From: Algibacter miyuki
GTDB lineage: Bacteria > Bacteroidota > Bacteroidia > Flavobacteriales > Flavobacteriaceae
DNA: 64,000 bases
Direction of reading: 5' to 3'
NCBI RefSeq assembly: GCF_030409805.1
Contig: NZ_JAUFQP010000013.1
Span: 1,370,501 to 1,434,500 of the forward strand
Shown here: positions 53,878-62,404 of the stretch, in pieces
Numbering within the stretch: the first letter of the stretch is position 1
Layout of the letters: each line of letters starts with the position of its first letter
The notes under the pieces: generated by a model
Told to the model about the DNA's origin: nothing
Databases searched by the model: none
What the model saw: the letters and a program-made list of their open reading frames with translations, nothing else
Program-made: the position numbers and the translations under genes

Positions 53878-54501
53878 CTAATTAGATATTAAATCGAACG
53901 AAATTTTAATACCTTGTATAATCATACCGGTACCGATAATAGCGATAATTAATCCCATTATTTTTCCTATTACAGAAATAACATTATACCCAACAAAACT
54001 CACAATATGATCGCTTAGTTTGAAGGTGAAGTATGTTATCAAACTCATAGATCCAAATATAAGGATAACTAAAATCATTTGTAATGGTGCTGCGTTAGAC
54101 ACGAAATTCATAGCTGTAACAATGGTTCCTGGCCCTGCCAAAATAGGTATTGCTAATGGTGAGACTGCAATATCTTCTTCAATATTTACATCGTTTAAGC
54201 TTTTTACATTCGATTGTTTAGACTGTAACATTTCAAAACCAATAAAAAATATTAAAATTCCACCTGTTATTTTAAACGCAGGAATACTAATATTGAAAAG
54301 TTCGAAAATATACTTTCCTAAAAGTATAAAAACCAAAACAATAATAAAGGCTATAAAATTAGCTTTTTTATTGATGGCATTTTTAGTCTCTTTACGCGCG
54401 CCTTGAGTTAAAGATACAAAAACCGTCATGTTTGAGATGGGATTGGTAATAGCAAAAAAGCCCGTAAATACGGTAATTGAAAAGGTTAATAAGTTATCCA
54501 T
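53878..54501 (-). CDS. MarC family integral membrane protein
   Basis: 207 residues with six hydrophobic segments. FAITNPISNMTVFVSLTQG and AIPILAGPGTIVTAMNF are MarC landmarks. Function of the family is unresolved; the once proposed link to multiple-antibiotic resistance was not confirmed. It is 50 bases upstream of kefF on the same strand, with no terminator visible between them. Confidence 0.88.
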   Translation of the reverse strand: MDNLLTFSITVFTGFFAITNPISNMTVFVSLTQGARKETKNAINKKANFIAFIIVLVFILLGKYIFELFNISIPAFKITGGILIFFIGFEMLQSKQSNVKSLNDVNIEEDIAVSPLAIPILAGPGTIVTAMNFVSNAAPLQMILVILIFGSMSLITYFTFKLSDHIVSFVGYNVISVIGKIMGLIIAIIGTGMIIQGIKISFDLISN

Positions 54502-54607
54502 TTGTTGTCAAAATTTGAATCTGGAAAAGTACTTGAATTACTCCTGTTCCACCAAACCAAATACGATTTTTTTTTCAGTATATATTAAAATACTTGTTTT
54601 ATATAAG

Positions 54608-54645
54608 AAATGCAGGGCTTAACTTGAAAATTAAGACCTGCATTT
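54608..54645 (-). terminator. Terminator after the nitroreductase gene
   Basis: AAATGCAGG (54608-54616) pairs with CCTGCATTT (54637-54645), and CTTAA pairs with TTAAG inside it after one mismatch. A T-rich run follows on the minus strand. Confidence 0.6.
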
Positions 54646-54684
54646 TAGTAAAATATGGGATATTTAGATTTGGTAGTTAGCGTT

Positions 54685-55359
54685 TTACTTCCAAGTTATA
54701 ATGTCTTCAAAGTTTCTTCTAGACTTTTCATGTGCAGGATCTTCTTTTCTGTATCCAAAAGCAGTCATATAAGCTAAACCGTATTTATCAGTATCTACAC
54801 CAAACTTTTCTTTCAATAAAGCCTCTGCTTTTGCTTGATGAAACCCTTCAATAGGGCAACTATCTATGCCTATTAATGCAGCAGCTGTCATCATATTTCC
54901 TAATGCAATATAGGTTTGTTTAGAAGCCCAGTCGAATAATTTTTTATCACTATCCAAATCAAAATCACGCTCTTGAAATTCTCTGTAAAACTTCGAGTAC
55001 ATCTCGATAACATCTTCAGGTAAATGTTTTACATCCTTCATCATGTGCATAATATAGTCAGAATCATGCTTTACCATAGGCGCTTTCATCGCTAAACCTA
55101 ATACAAAATGACTTGCAGTATCTAGTTTTAATGGGGCTCCCCAGGCCACAGGTTTTAATAATTCGCGTAATTCTTTATCTTGAACAACTATAAAATGCCA
55201 TGGTTCGAAACCAAATGAACTTGGAGATAAACTTGCTGTTTTTAAAATAAAATTAATGTCTTCATCCGATACCGTTTTAGTTGGATCAAATTCTTTAGTA
55301 GCATGTCTAAAATTAAATGCATTGATAATATCTGTTTTTGAAATGTTTGGTGTAGTCAT
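54685..55359 (-). CDS. NAD(P)H-dependent nitroreductase (NfsB-like)
   Basis: 224 residues, FMN nitroreductase fold. FNFRHATKEFDPTKTVSDE opens the protein with the flavin-phosphate motif, followed by KTASLSPSSFGFEPWHFIVV and a C-terminal YMTAFGYRKED. About 30% similar by eye to the paralogue at 42147. Likely reduces nitroaromatics or quinones. It has its own -7 element and a downstream terminator, and is divergent to an AraC regulator that may control it. Confidence 0.9.
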   Translation of the reverse strand: MTTPNISKTDIINAFNFRHATKEFDPTKTVSDEDINFILKTASLSPSSFGFEPWHFIVVQDKELRELLKPVAWGAPLKLDTASHFVLGLAMKAPMVKHDSDYIMHMMKDVKHLPEDVIEMYSKFYREFQERDFDLDSDKKLFDWASKQTYIALGNMMTAAALIGIDSCPIEGFHQAKAEALLKEKFGVDTDKYGLAYMTAFGYRKEDPAHEKSRRNFEDIITWK

Positions 55360-55425
55360 TCTATGTTTTATTATTGTTTATTTTTTTTATTGAATAGGTT
55401 GTTTTAATTGCCAATAATCGCAATG

Positions 55426-55433
55426 CAAAGATA
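55426..55433 (-). promoter_or_regulatory. -7 element TATCTTTG for the nitroreductase gene
   Basis: Minus-strand exact TAnnTTTG match about 67 bases upstream of the ATG at 55359. Confidence 0.5.
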
Positions 55434-55568
55434 TAAGCGTAATTGAAGTTAATTGATGTATTTAAACAGGAAATTTATGTAAAAATAAAGGTTTATTAAG
55501 GTTGAAAGAGATCGATTAAATTCTTTTTATGTACTATTGAGTATAATTTCATCTAAAAGCGTGGTAAA

Positions 55569-56453
55569 ATGAGAGTAATAGAACCCAATAAACCTTTTGA
55601 AATACAACAAGTAGAACTTTCCGTTTGGGAAGAACGCCCTGTTAAAAATAATTTTTTCGAATTGGTTTTAATTAAAGATGGTCAAGGAGAACAATGCATA
55701 AATTATAATACGCATACTTATAATAAAGGTAGTGTTTTTTTACTTCCTCCATTAAAGTGTCATGCTTTTAGTATAGAAAAAGCAACCACTTTTGTGTTTT
55801 TAAAATTTACAGATTCCTTTTTTAAAAGTATAAATTCTCGTGCTATTGATAGAAGTGAATGGTTTAAAGAGGCCGCTTATATACTTTCTAACTACAACCA
55901 ATTGCCTGGCGATATTATTCAGAATGATATAGATAGAAAGCATCTTAATAATTTAGTTAACATGATTTTAGATGAAAATAATAATTATGGAGAACATTCG
56001 GTGAGTTTAATTACGAGCTTAATGACAAGTATTTTAGAGGTGTTGATTAGAAACGTGAAAAAAGGGAGTTATTTTGAAGTTTTAAAAAATAGTTCTGACG
56101 ATAGAATAACCAAAATGCTAACTTATATTAACGATCATTTAGATGATTCGAACTTATTAAAAGTAGAGAATTTGGCTGAAGTTTTTATGATGTCGCCCAC
56201 TTACGTGAGTGAATATTTCAAAAAGCAGGTGCATATGTCTTTACGCGAATATATTATTAAGTCGAAACTAAAACTTGTAGAAATCCGATTGTTAAATTCC
56301 AATTTCACACTTACTGAAATTGCAGACGACCTTGATTTTACTGATGTTAGTCATCTTTCAAAAACCTTTAAACGCTATATTGGTAAATCCATACGCGAGT
56401 TTAAAAACGATGGCGAATATATGTTGTTGAAAGGTAATATTTATGCTAGTTGA
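55569..56453 (+). CDS. AraC family transcriptional regulator
   Basis: 294 residues. A cupin-type N-terminal sensing domain (to about 160, with GSVFLLPPLKCHAF) and a C-terminal double helix-turn-helix: LAEVFMMSPTYVSEYFKKQV and LTEIADDLDFTDVSHLSKTF. The ligand is unknown. Divergent from the nitroreductase gene across 209 bases, so control of that gene is a reasonable guess. Confidence 0.9.
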   Translation: MRVIEPNKPFEIQQVELSVWEERPVKNNFFELVLIKDGQGEQCINYNTHTYNKGSVFLLPPLKCHAFSIEKATTFVFLKFTDSFFKSINSRAIDRSEWFKEAAYILSNYNQLPGDIIQNDIDRKHLNNLVNMILDENNNYGEHSVSLITSLMTSILEVLIRNVKKGSYFEVLKNSSDDRITKMLTYINDHLDDSNLLKVENLAEVFMMSPTYVSEYFKKQVHMSLREYIIKSKLKLVEIRLLNSNFTLTEIADDLDFTDVSHLSKTFKRYIGKSIREFKNDGEYMLLKGNIYAS

Positions 56454-56608
56454 AATAGGTAATGCTATCTTGCTGAAAAGTAAAGCTTTAATGTTTTTTT
56501 ATTAAATTGAATATGTATAAAACGTTATATCATTTAAGTATTATCTGCTTAACATCATATTCATTTTAAAATTCGCAACAAAAAGTGAATATTCCTTTTA
56601 AAACCATT

Positions 56609-56616
56609 TATATTTG
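56609..56616 (+). promoter_or_regulatory. -7 element TATATTTG for sdaA
   Basis: Exact TAnnTTTG match. A TTG at 56614 lies inside it and cannot be the start; the ATG at 56641 is 24 bases downstream. Confidence 0.55.
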
Positions 56617-56640
56617 CGAGACTATAACGTTTTCGTAATT

Positions 56641-58062
56641 ATGGAATGTATCTCAGTATTCGACATGTTAAAAATTGGCATAGGCCCATCAAGTTCTCAT
56701 ACACTAGGACCATGGCGCGCCGCCGAACGTTGGATTTCAGAATTAAAAGCTAATAGAACTTTTGATAAAGTAGAACGGATTCAGGTCGATTTGTACGGTT
56801 CGTTATCATTAACCGGAAAAGGTCATGCTACTGATTATGCGGTTATGTTAGGATTAACAGGTGCCGATCCGGAAATGCTTCCTATTGAAAATATTGATAA
56901 AATTGTAACTTCAATAAAAACTACGAAAAGGATTATATTTAATAATGAAAAAGCACTAGACTTCGAGCCCGATACGTGTATTGTTTTTAATAAAAAGTTT
57001 TTACCCTTTCATTCTAATGGTATCACTTTTAGTGCTTTGATAAATGGGAAAAACCAAAAATCGACCTTCTACTCTATTGGTGGTGGTTTTGTGGTTAAAG
57101 AGGAACGCAGAAATGCAAAAAAGAATTTTGAAATAAAATGTTCTTTCCCCTATCCTGTTGATAAAGGGACTGATCTTCTTAAGTTTTGTAAAAGTTTGAA
57201 TATGCCTATTTCTCAGGTTGTTTTAGAAAATGAAAAGTCTATTCGCACCGAAACGGAAATTGATTACGAACTAAATCGCATTTGGGATACTATGCTAGAA
57301 TGCATGTACACAGGTTGCCATACAGAAGGTAATCTTCCTGGAGGATTAAATGTGAGACGTCGTGCTTTCGATATGCATAAAGGATTGAAAGGTGCAACGC
57401 CTTATTCTAATCCTGTGGAATGGTTATATTCTATACGTGATACGGAAGTTCGATTTAGACAAATTCTAAAATGGGTAAGCTGTTTTGCTTTAGCCGTTAA
57501 TGAGGTGAATGCCGCTTTAGGTCGTGTGGTAACAGCCCCAACTAATGGTAGCGCTGGAGTTATTCCGTCCGTATTGATGTATTATTTAGTGATTGAAAAT
57601 CACGACGGTAATTTTGAAGATATTAAACGTTTTTTATTGGTCGCTGGTGAAATTGGAAGCATCTTTAAAAAAGGAGCGACTATTTCTGCGGCTATGGGTG
57701 GATGCCAAGCTGAAATTGGAGTATCATCGGCTATGGCTGCGGGTGCTTTAACTGAATTACTTGGCGGAACGCCAGAGCAGGTTTTAGTGGCGGCCGAAAT
57801 TGCCATGGAACATCATTTGGGTTTAACTTGTGATCCTATTGGAGGTTTAGTTCAAATTCCATGCATAGAGCGTAATGCTATGGGAGCCATAAAAGCGATT
57901 AATGCCGCTGAACTTGCTTTAGACACCGATCCTCAAAATGTAAAAGTACCATTAGATAAGGTGGTAAATACCATGTGGGAAACGGCTAAAGATATGAACT
58001 CTAAATATAAAGAAACAAGTGAAGGCGGTTTGGCAGTTGGTGTAAATATGTCGGATTGTTAG
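56641..58062 (+). CDS. sdaA: L-serine ammonia-lyase, iron-sulfur, single chain
   Basis: 473 residues from the ATG at 56641 ([20 protein letters not shown]). It deaminates serine to pyruvate with a [4Fe-4S] cluster. The beta-like domain starts with [18 protein letters not shown]. The alpha-like domain holds the cluster cysteines in [20 protein letters not shown] and [10 protein letters not shown], three in all. [10 protein letters not shown]-type loop reads [15 protein letters not shown]. Single-chain length matches SdaA of Gram-negatives. A palindrome at 58111-58125 may end the transcript. Confidence 0.94.
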   Translation: MECISVFDMLKIGIGPSSSHTLGPWRAAERWISELKANRTFDKVERIQVDLYGSLSLTGKGHATDYAVMLGLTGADPEMLPIENIDKIVTSIKTTKRIIFNNEKALDFEPDTCIVFNKKFLPFHSNGITFSALINGKNQKSTFYSIGGGFVVKEERRNAKKNFEIKCSFPYPVDKGTDLLKFCKSLNMPISQVVLENEKSIRTETEIDYELNRIWDTMLECMYTGCHTEGNLPGGLNVRRRAFDMHKGLKGATPYSNPVEWLYSIRDTEVRFRQILKWVSCFALAVNEVNAALGRVVTAPTNGSAGVIPSVLMYYLVIENHDGNFEDIKRFLLVAGEIGSIFKKGATISAAMGGCQAEIGVSSAMAAGALTELLGGTPEQVLVAAEIAMEHHLGLTCDPIGGLVQIPCIERNAMGAIKAINAAELALDTDPQNVKVPLDKVVNTMWETAKDMNSKYKETSEGGLAVGVNMSDC

Positions 58063-58110
58063 AAGATTAAAAAGTGTAATATTATTTACATTTCGAAGTA
58101 ATGCTTTACG

Positions 58111-58125
58111 CTTCATTAAATGAAG
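58111..58125 (+). terminator. Possible weak hairpin after sdaA
   Basis: CTTCATT-A-AATGAAG, a perfect 7-bp inverted repeat about 50 bases after the sdaA stop, without a clear U-tract. Confidence 0.25.
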
Positions 58126-58205
58126 TACTGCCTAATTCTGTTCTTAATTCTTCAGAAAGGGAATAGTTCTGATTAAGAATACATTTAAAATGTGACCAAA
58201 AAAAA

Positions 58206-58233
58206 GTCCCTTCTCAAATCAATGAGAAGGGAC
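58206..58233 (-). terminator. Terminator hairpin, repeat copy 1
   Basis: GTCCCTTCTC (58206-58215) and GAGAAGGGAC (58224-58233), loop of 8, with eight A on the left giving a U-tract on the minus strand. A second identical hairpin sits in copy 2. Confidence 0.85.
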
Positions 58234-58294
58234 AAGTAGAAAGTGTTTCGGAATACAGAATAGTAACCAACCAAATTTTAACCCTAACTTAAAG

Positions 58295-58400
58295 TTAACC
58301 CTGTATTTTTATTTGACTTTCCACCATATCTTTAATAGGAACTACTAATTTTCCTGTGCTTGTTTTTAATGTTACCGAAATGCCATCTATAGATTCTATT
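58295..58400 (-). pseudogene. Duplicated 3' fragment of the MscS-type channel gene
   Basis: The last 35 or so codons plus stop of the channel gene, repeated 258 bases downstream of the true end. Reading frame and stop are intact. Of the two substitutions within it, one is silent (an Ile codon) and one changes Arg to Lys near the C-terminus. No start codon or upstream part is present, so it is a remnant of the tandem duplication or of a lost second gene copy. Confidence 0.8.
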
Positions 58401-58658
58401 CTTAATTCTTCAGAAAGGGAACAGTTCTTTTTTATAATACATTTAAAATGTGACCAAAAAAAAGTCCCTTCTCAAATCAATGAGAAGGGACAAGTAGAAA
58501 GTGTTTCGGAATACAGAATAGTAACCAACCAAATTTTAACCCTAACTTAAAGTTAACCCTGTATTCTTATTTGACTTTCCACCATATCTTTAATAGGAAC
58601 TACTAATTTTCCTGTGCTTGTTTTTAATGTTACCGAAATGCCATCGATAGATTCTATT
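58401..58658. repeat. 258-bp tandem duplication, copy 2
   Basis: Second copy, which includes the authentic 3' end of the channel gene (from 58553) and its terminator at 58464-58491. The boundary with unique sequence is at 58658/58659, inside the coding region. Confidence 0.93.
58464..58491 (-). terminator. Terminator of the MscS operon, repeat copy 2
   Basis: GTCCCTTCTC (58464-58473) and GAGAAGGGAC (58482-58491) with eight A on the left. About 60 bases after the channel gene stop. Confidence 0.88.
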
Positions 58659-59368
58659 TCGCCTTTGACGTCTTTGAATTCAATATGCTGACCAACTTCA
58701 TATATTTTTCTAGTATAGAATGTTTTTAATAAATCGCCTACTACTCTTTGAGCACCTAAACCAACAGCTAAAGCAAAAGCTAATAAAAATGCTGCCAAAA
58801 TCATGGTAATGTTACTCGTAATAATCTCAGTATTTACGCCAGCTTGATTTAATGTGGTAATACCAATAAATACAAGAAGTAACATAAACACAGACTGACT
58901 TATCATTTTTCCGCCAGACAATTCCATAGATTCAAAAAACGATTGTAACGATTTTTTAATAAAATTAGCGAACAATAAACCAATAACAAATATGGCTAAT
59001 GCGGTAATTAATTTTGGTAAATAACCAATAATACTTTTTATACCATCAGAAATCATTGTTAGATTCAACAAATCTGTAACAATCATTATCAAAATAATAT
59101 ACAGCATCCATTTAACAAACTTAGCTACAACATCAATAACATTAAATTGTATCTTTTTATCGCCAAATATATCTATTTCATTTAATTTATCGTCCAGCTT
59201 ATCAGCCTTCATAAATTTTAATGACTTCCTTATAATATTAACAACTAATTTAATAATTAATATGCCAATGATTATGCCGATAATCGCTCCAGCGATAATT
59301 GGTAATACATTTACTATACTTTCCCAAATTGTGCTTAATGATCCTTTTAAGCTGTCGACAATGTTCAT
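58553..59368 (-). CDS. MscS-type mechanosensitive ion channel
   Basis: 271 residues. About four hydrophobic segments including GAIIGIIIGILIIKLVVNII (near 28) and two internal helix repeats; the pore-lining stretch ILAAFLLAFALAVGLGAQRV precedes a short beta domain (QHIEFKDVKGEIESIDGISV) ending at residue 271. It should open on membrane tension during osmotic downshock. The last 35 codons lie inside the tandem repeat. It follows the sigma factor and the 57-residue gene, 18 bases after the latter. Confidence 0.9.
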   Translation of the reverse strand: MNIVDSLKGSLSTIWESIVNVLPIIAGAIIGIIIGILIIKLVVNIIRKSLKFMKADKLDDKLNEIDIFGDKKIQFNVIDVVAKFVKWMLYIILIMIVTDLLNLTMISDGIKSIIGYLPKLITALAIFVIGLLFANFIKKSLQSFFESMELSGGKMISQSVFMLLLVFIGITTLNQAGVNTEIITSNITMILAAFLLAFALAVGLGAQRVVGDLLKTFYTRKIYEVGQHIEFKDVKGEIESIDGISVTLKTSTGKLVVPIKDMVESQIRIQG

Positions 59369-59386
59369 TTTATTTTGAGTATTTGG

Positions 59387-59560
59387 TTACTTATTTCTGT
59401 TTTTCATAGTTAATTCTATCACACTAGATAAATTGTAAGAAAACAATTCTGCTATTTCCATTATCAACTTTGCCATGGCAATATCGCTCATAACCTTAGC
59501 CTTCAGTTCTTGCGGAACTTCCTTTAATGGCTTATTTATCTGTAAAAACGGGTTTTCCAT
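59387..59560 (-). CDS. Small 57-residue protein coupled to the sigma factor gene
   Basis: 57 residues, starting MENPFLQINKPLKEVPQEL and ending in NRNK. Its ATG shares one base with the sigma factor stop (TAATG), which implies translational coupling. It is mostly helical and amphipathic (KVMSDIAMAKLIMEIAELF) with basic ends and no membrane span. Its length and place, between an ECF-type sigma factor and a mechanosensitive channel, would suit an anti-sigma factor or small adaptor, but this is inference. It is shorter than usual ORF cut-offs, so it is easily overlooked. Confidence 0.75.
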   Translation of the reverse strand: MENPFLQINKPLKEVPQELKAKVMSDIAMAKLIMEIAELFSYNLSSVIELTMKNRNK

Positions 59561-60144
59561 TATCCAAGGTTATTATTATAAACGTCAACTAATTTATCTT
59601 TAGCACGTTTAATTCGCATCTTTACTGCACTTTCTCCTATGCCTAAAACATCTTCAATTTCTTTTATTGTCAAGGAGTCTTGATATTTCAAAAGCAAAAT
59701 CATTTTTTCCTCCGGAGAAATCAATTCTAATGCTATTTTTAATTTATCAACTTTCATATTCAGAAAGCTACTATCACTTTCCTCTTCTTCATAAAGGCTT
59801 TCTACATTTTCTACATCAGTATAATCTACTGATTGTTTTTCTATTTTTTTTGCTGTATTTCTAGTTACATAATTTACACAATGATTATACGTGAATGCAT
59901 ATAACCACGTTGAAAATTTTGAATTCCCTTTAAAGCTTGCTAATTTAACAAATAACTTTAAAAATATATCTTGTGTTAAATCTTTTGCTTCATCTTCATC
60001 TTTAGCAAACCCCATACACTTGTTGTATACTAAGGTAGCGTACCTATCGTATAGAACTTCAAAAAGCAAAGTGTCATTGCTGTGCACGATGCCCTTTATC
60101 AAATCTTCATCAGATTTGTTATTAATATTTAGAGGGGTTTTCAA
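59560..60144 (-). CDS. ECF-type sigma-70 family RNA polymerase sigma factor
   Basis: 194 residues. Region 2: FEVLYDRYATLVYNKCMGF, DLTQDIFLKLFVKL and STWLYAFTYNHCVNYV. Region 4: TIKEIEDVLGIGESAVKMRI. An acidic linker joins them. The start is uncertain: the frame opens with TTG at 60144 just after a stop, no ATG precedes region 2, and the bases TAAATTTG around it match a -7 element. It probably directs transcription of the operon that includes the 57-residue gene and the MscS channel, perhaps autoregulated. Confidence 0.87.
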   Translation of the reverse strand: MKTPLNINNKSDEDLIKGIVHSNDTLLFEVLYDRYATLVYNKCMGFAKDEDEAKDLTQDIFLKLFVKLASFKGNSKFSTWLYAFTYNHCVNYVTRNTAKKIEKQSVDYTDVENVESLYEEEESDSSFLNMKVDKLKIALELISPEEKMILLLKYQDSLTIKEIEDVLGIGESAVKMRIKRAKDKLVDVYNNNLG

Positions 60145-60482
60145 ATTTAGCTTACGCTAGTTTAATGGTTACAATTGTTAAGACACGGGTACATTTAAAA
60201 AGTCACAAGTTTTTTTTATTTTTTTTAGTAAAACTCACAGTAAAATTATAACATATTAATTGTGAGTATTTTGTGATTCAAAAATAAAAAAATATTTTTC
60301 AAAAAAAAGTTTTCTAGGCATAAAATTAAACTACTTCTTATAAGTTTTATGTCACTATAAAGAAATAGCATTTGTTGTCTAAAAGTTCTTATTTGAACTA
60401 AAAAGACTGTCTAACCGAAATTAGACAGTCTTAAAAAATTAATTTATAAAAGTAAATTATTAATTCTAATAATTACTCAAAA
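60145..60482. other. Intergenic region upstream of the sigma factor gene
   Basis: 338 bases, strongly A/T-biased with poly-T and poly-A tracts near 60210-60310 and no credible gene. Its right part holds the lpdA terminator at 60403-60432. No clear -33/-7 pair for the sigma gene apart from TAAATTTG overlapping its start. Confidence 0.5.
60403..60432 (-). terminator. Terminator of lpdA
   Basis: AAGACTGTCTAA (60403-60414) pairs with TTAGACAGTCTT (60421-60432), loop of 6, 51 bases after the lpdA stop; a short T-run follows on the minus strand. Confidence 0.8.
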
Positions 60483-61883
60483 TTATATGTGTAATGCTCT
60501 ATCATCAGTTGCAGCTAAAGCCGCTTCTTTAATAGCTTCAGTAAATGTTGGATGTGCGTGAGACATACGAGATACATCTTCTGCAGAAGCACGATATTCC
60601 ATAGCTACTACCGCTTCGGCAATCATATCAGCTGCACGTGCACCTACTATGTGTACACCCAAAATTTCGTCGGTTGTTTTATCCGCAAGTATTTTTACAA
60701 AACCATCTAAATCCATACTCGCTCTACTTCTACCTAAAGCACGCATTGGAAATTGACCTGTTTTGTATTCTACTCCAGCTTCTTTTAATTGCTCTTCTGT
60801 TTTACCAACAGTAGCAACTTCTGGCCACGTGTAAACTACACCTGGAATTAAATTATAATCAATATGTGGTTTTTGTCCAGCAATAGTTTCTGCTACAAAA
60901 GTACCTTCTTCTTCAGCTTTGTGAGCCAACATAGCGCCTTTAATAACATCGCCAATCGCATAAATATTTGATGCGCTAGTTTGTAAATGTTCATTGACGT
61001 CTACTAAACCACGATCGGTTAGTTTTACACCAGCAGCTTCGGAATTTAATCCATCTGTATAAGCGTGACGCCCAACAGATACTAAACAGTAATCGCCTCT
61101 AAACTCTACTTCTTCTCCTTTTTTGTTATCTGCTTTAACAATTACTTCATCACCAACACGTTCTACAGATTTTACTTTATGAGATGCGTTAATTTTGAAT
61201 TTTTGTTTCTTTAAAACTTTATTAAGTTCTTTAGATAAACCTGCATCCATGGTTGGGATAATACGGTCCATATATTCTACAACCGTTACTTCGGCACCAA
61301 GACGTTTGTAAACTTGTCCTAATTCTAAACCTATAACTCCTCCACCAATAACAATTAGATGTTTTGGTATTTCTTTTAATTTTAAAGCTTCTGTAGAGGT
61401 AATTACACGTTCTTTATCTAAGGTGATAAAGGGTAATGTTGATGGTTTACTTCCTGTTGCAATAATGGTGTTTTTTGCTTCAATTTCAGTAGTTTCTTCA
61501 CCAGTAATTGTAATGTGAGTGGCATCTTTAAAACTTCCTAAACCTTGATAAACATCAATTTTATTTTTCTTCATCAAAAAATCAATTCCGCCTGTTGTTT
61601 GATCTACAACAGCTTGTTTGCGGCTTATCATTTTTTCTAAATTCACTTTAATTTCTCCTGGAATTTCAATACCATGTTCTTCAAAATGCTTAATGGCATC
61701 TTCATAATGGTGTGAAGAATCTAAAAGTGCTTTACTTGGGATACATCCTACGTTTAAACACGTACCACCAAGGGTGCTATATTTTTCAATAATTGCAGTT
61801 TTCATTCCTAATTGTGCACAGCGGATTGCTGCTACATAGCCTCCAGGACCTGAGCCAATTATGGCTACATCGTATGAATTCAT
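60483..61883 (-). CDS. lpdA: Dihydrolipoyl dehydrogenase (E3)
   Basis: 466 residues. It reoxidises dihydrolipoamide of the 2-oxo-acid dehydrogenase complexes with NAD. FAD motif GSGPGGYVAA (10-19), redox-active pair C42-L-N-V-G-C47, NAD motif VIGGGVIGLE and the C-terminal H444-P-T-F-T-E449 catalytic dyad are all present. Monocistronic with its own promoter and terminator, so it serves complexes encoded elsewhere. Confidence 0.96.
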   Translation of the reverse strand: MNSYDVAIIGSGPGGYVAAIRCAQLGMKTAIIEKYSTLGGTCLNVGCIPSKALLDSSHHYEDAIKHFEEHGIEIPGEIKVNLEKMISRKQAVVDQTTGGIDFLMKKNKIDVYQGLGSFKDATHITITGEETTEIEAKNTIIATGSKPSTLPFITLDKERVITSTEALKLKEIPKHLIVIGGGVIGLELGQVYKRLGAEVTVVEYMDRIIPTMDAGLSKELNKVLKKQKFKINASHKVKSVERVGDEVIVKADNKKGEEVEFRGDYCLVSVGRHAYTDGLNSEAAGVKLTDRGLVDVNEHLQTSASNIYAIGDVIKGAMLAHKAEEEGTFVAETIAGQKPHIDYNLIPGVVYTWPEVATVGKTEEQLKEAGVEYKTGQFPMRALGRSRASMDLDGFVKILADKTTDEILGVHIVGARAADMIAEAVVAMEYRASAEDVSRMSHAHPTFTEAIKEAALAATDDRALHI

Positions 61884-61918
61884 AATATGTTTTTGAAATT
61901 TGTCATTATAATTTATAT

Positions 61919-61948
61919 CAAAAATACAAATGTTTTATGGGAAGTCAA
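61919..61948 (-). promoter_or_regulatory. Promoter of lpdA (TTG-N19-TATTTTTG)
   Basis: Minus strand: TTG at 61948-61946, 19-base spacer, TATTTTTG at 61926-61919, about 36 bases upstream of the ATG at 61883. Confidence 0.55.
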
Positions 61949-62051
61949 TAAAAAAAATAACTTATCAAATGGTTTTATAATTCTTCCATTTGATTGCTTT
62001 ATTATTCAATATTCACTCGGATAAATCCTTAAATTATGGATTATCTGTATA

Positions 62052-62065
62052 ATTGGTTAACCAAT
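62052..62065. repeat. 14-bp palindrome ATTGGTTAACCAAT
   Basis: A perfect palindrome in the gap between the small membrane protein gene and lpdA, about 104 bases upstream of the lpdA -33 element. It could be an operator or the end hairpin of the upstream transcript. Confidence 0.4.
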
Positions 62066-62079
62066 ATAGTTAATTTACA

Positions 62080-62358
62080 TTAAACCTCAATGGCTTGTTC
62101 TTCTTTTTTAATTACATAAGTATATAACCACATTAACGTGAAGGTTGGAATAACGTCTAAACCAGGTGCTGCTTCTTCTACAAAAGACACTACTGCGGCT
62201 ATTTTACCTGCTTTACCTTTATAAAGCCTCGTCATTAACCAAGCAGAAGCTGGTGCCCAAACAACATCGGAAAATTCGCCAATACCTGGGATTAAAAAGG
62301 ATACATAACCTAAAGCATCGAATAAAATAGAAAGGGCTAATGTTTTGTATTTGTTCAT
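62080..62358 (-). CDS. Small membrane protein of unknown function
   Basis: 92 residues with two or three hydrophobic stretches (ALSILFDALGYVSFLIPGIG near 8-27, KIAAVVSFVEEAAPG and TFTLMWLYTYVIK). A charged tail follows. The family appears common in flavobacteria but is unnamed as far as I can tell. It lies 46 bases after folE on the same strand. Confidence 0.65.
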   Translation of the reverse strand: MNKYKTLALSILFDALGYVSFLIPGIGEFSDVVWAPASAWLMTRLYKGKAGKIAAVVSFVEEAAPGLDVIPTFTLMWLYTYVIKKEEQAIEV

Positions 62359-62404
62359 TTAAATAGTCTTTTTACTTGTTTGTAAACAAGAAACATACCA
62401 AAGG

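Larger units (their letters stand above)
58143..58400. repeat. 258-bp tandem duplication, copy 1
   Basis: First copy of a unit that follows immediately again at 58401-58658. By base-by-base comparison I count 7 differences in 258 positions, so about 97% identity. The unit contains a terminator hairpin (58206-58233) and a copy of the last part of the mechanosensitive channel gene (58295-58400). No transposase or terminal inverted repeats. Confidence 0.93.

Noticed and set aside
58356-58550. 64-codon plus-strand frame in the tandem repeat
   Set aside because: It crosses the junction of the two repeat copies and is antisense to a terminator and channel-gene fragment; it has no recognisable protein features.
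58143-58658. CRISPR-like or transposon interpretation of the 258-bp repeat
   Set aside because: There are only two long adjacent copies, no short regularly spaced repeats, no transposase and no terminal inverted repeats.
60200-60310. Poly-T and poly-A tracts upstream of the sigma gene as a small RNA or origin
   Set aside because: They are simple A/T bias; there are no DnaA boxes, hairpin-plus-promoter arrangement or other supporting signal.
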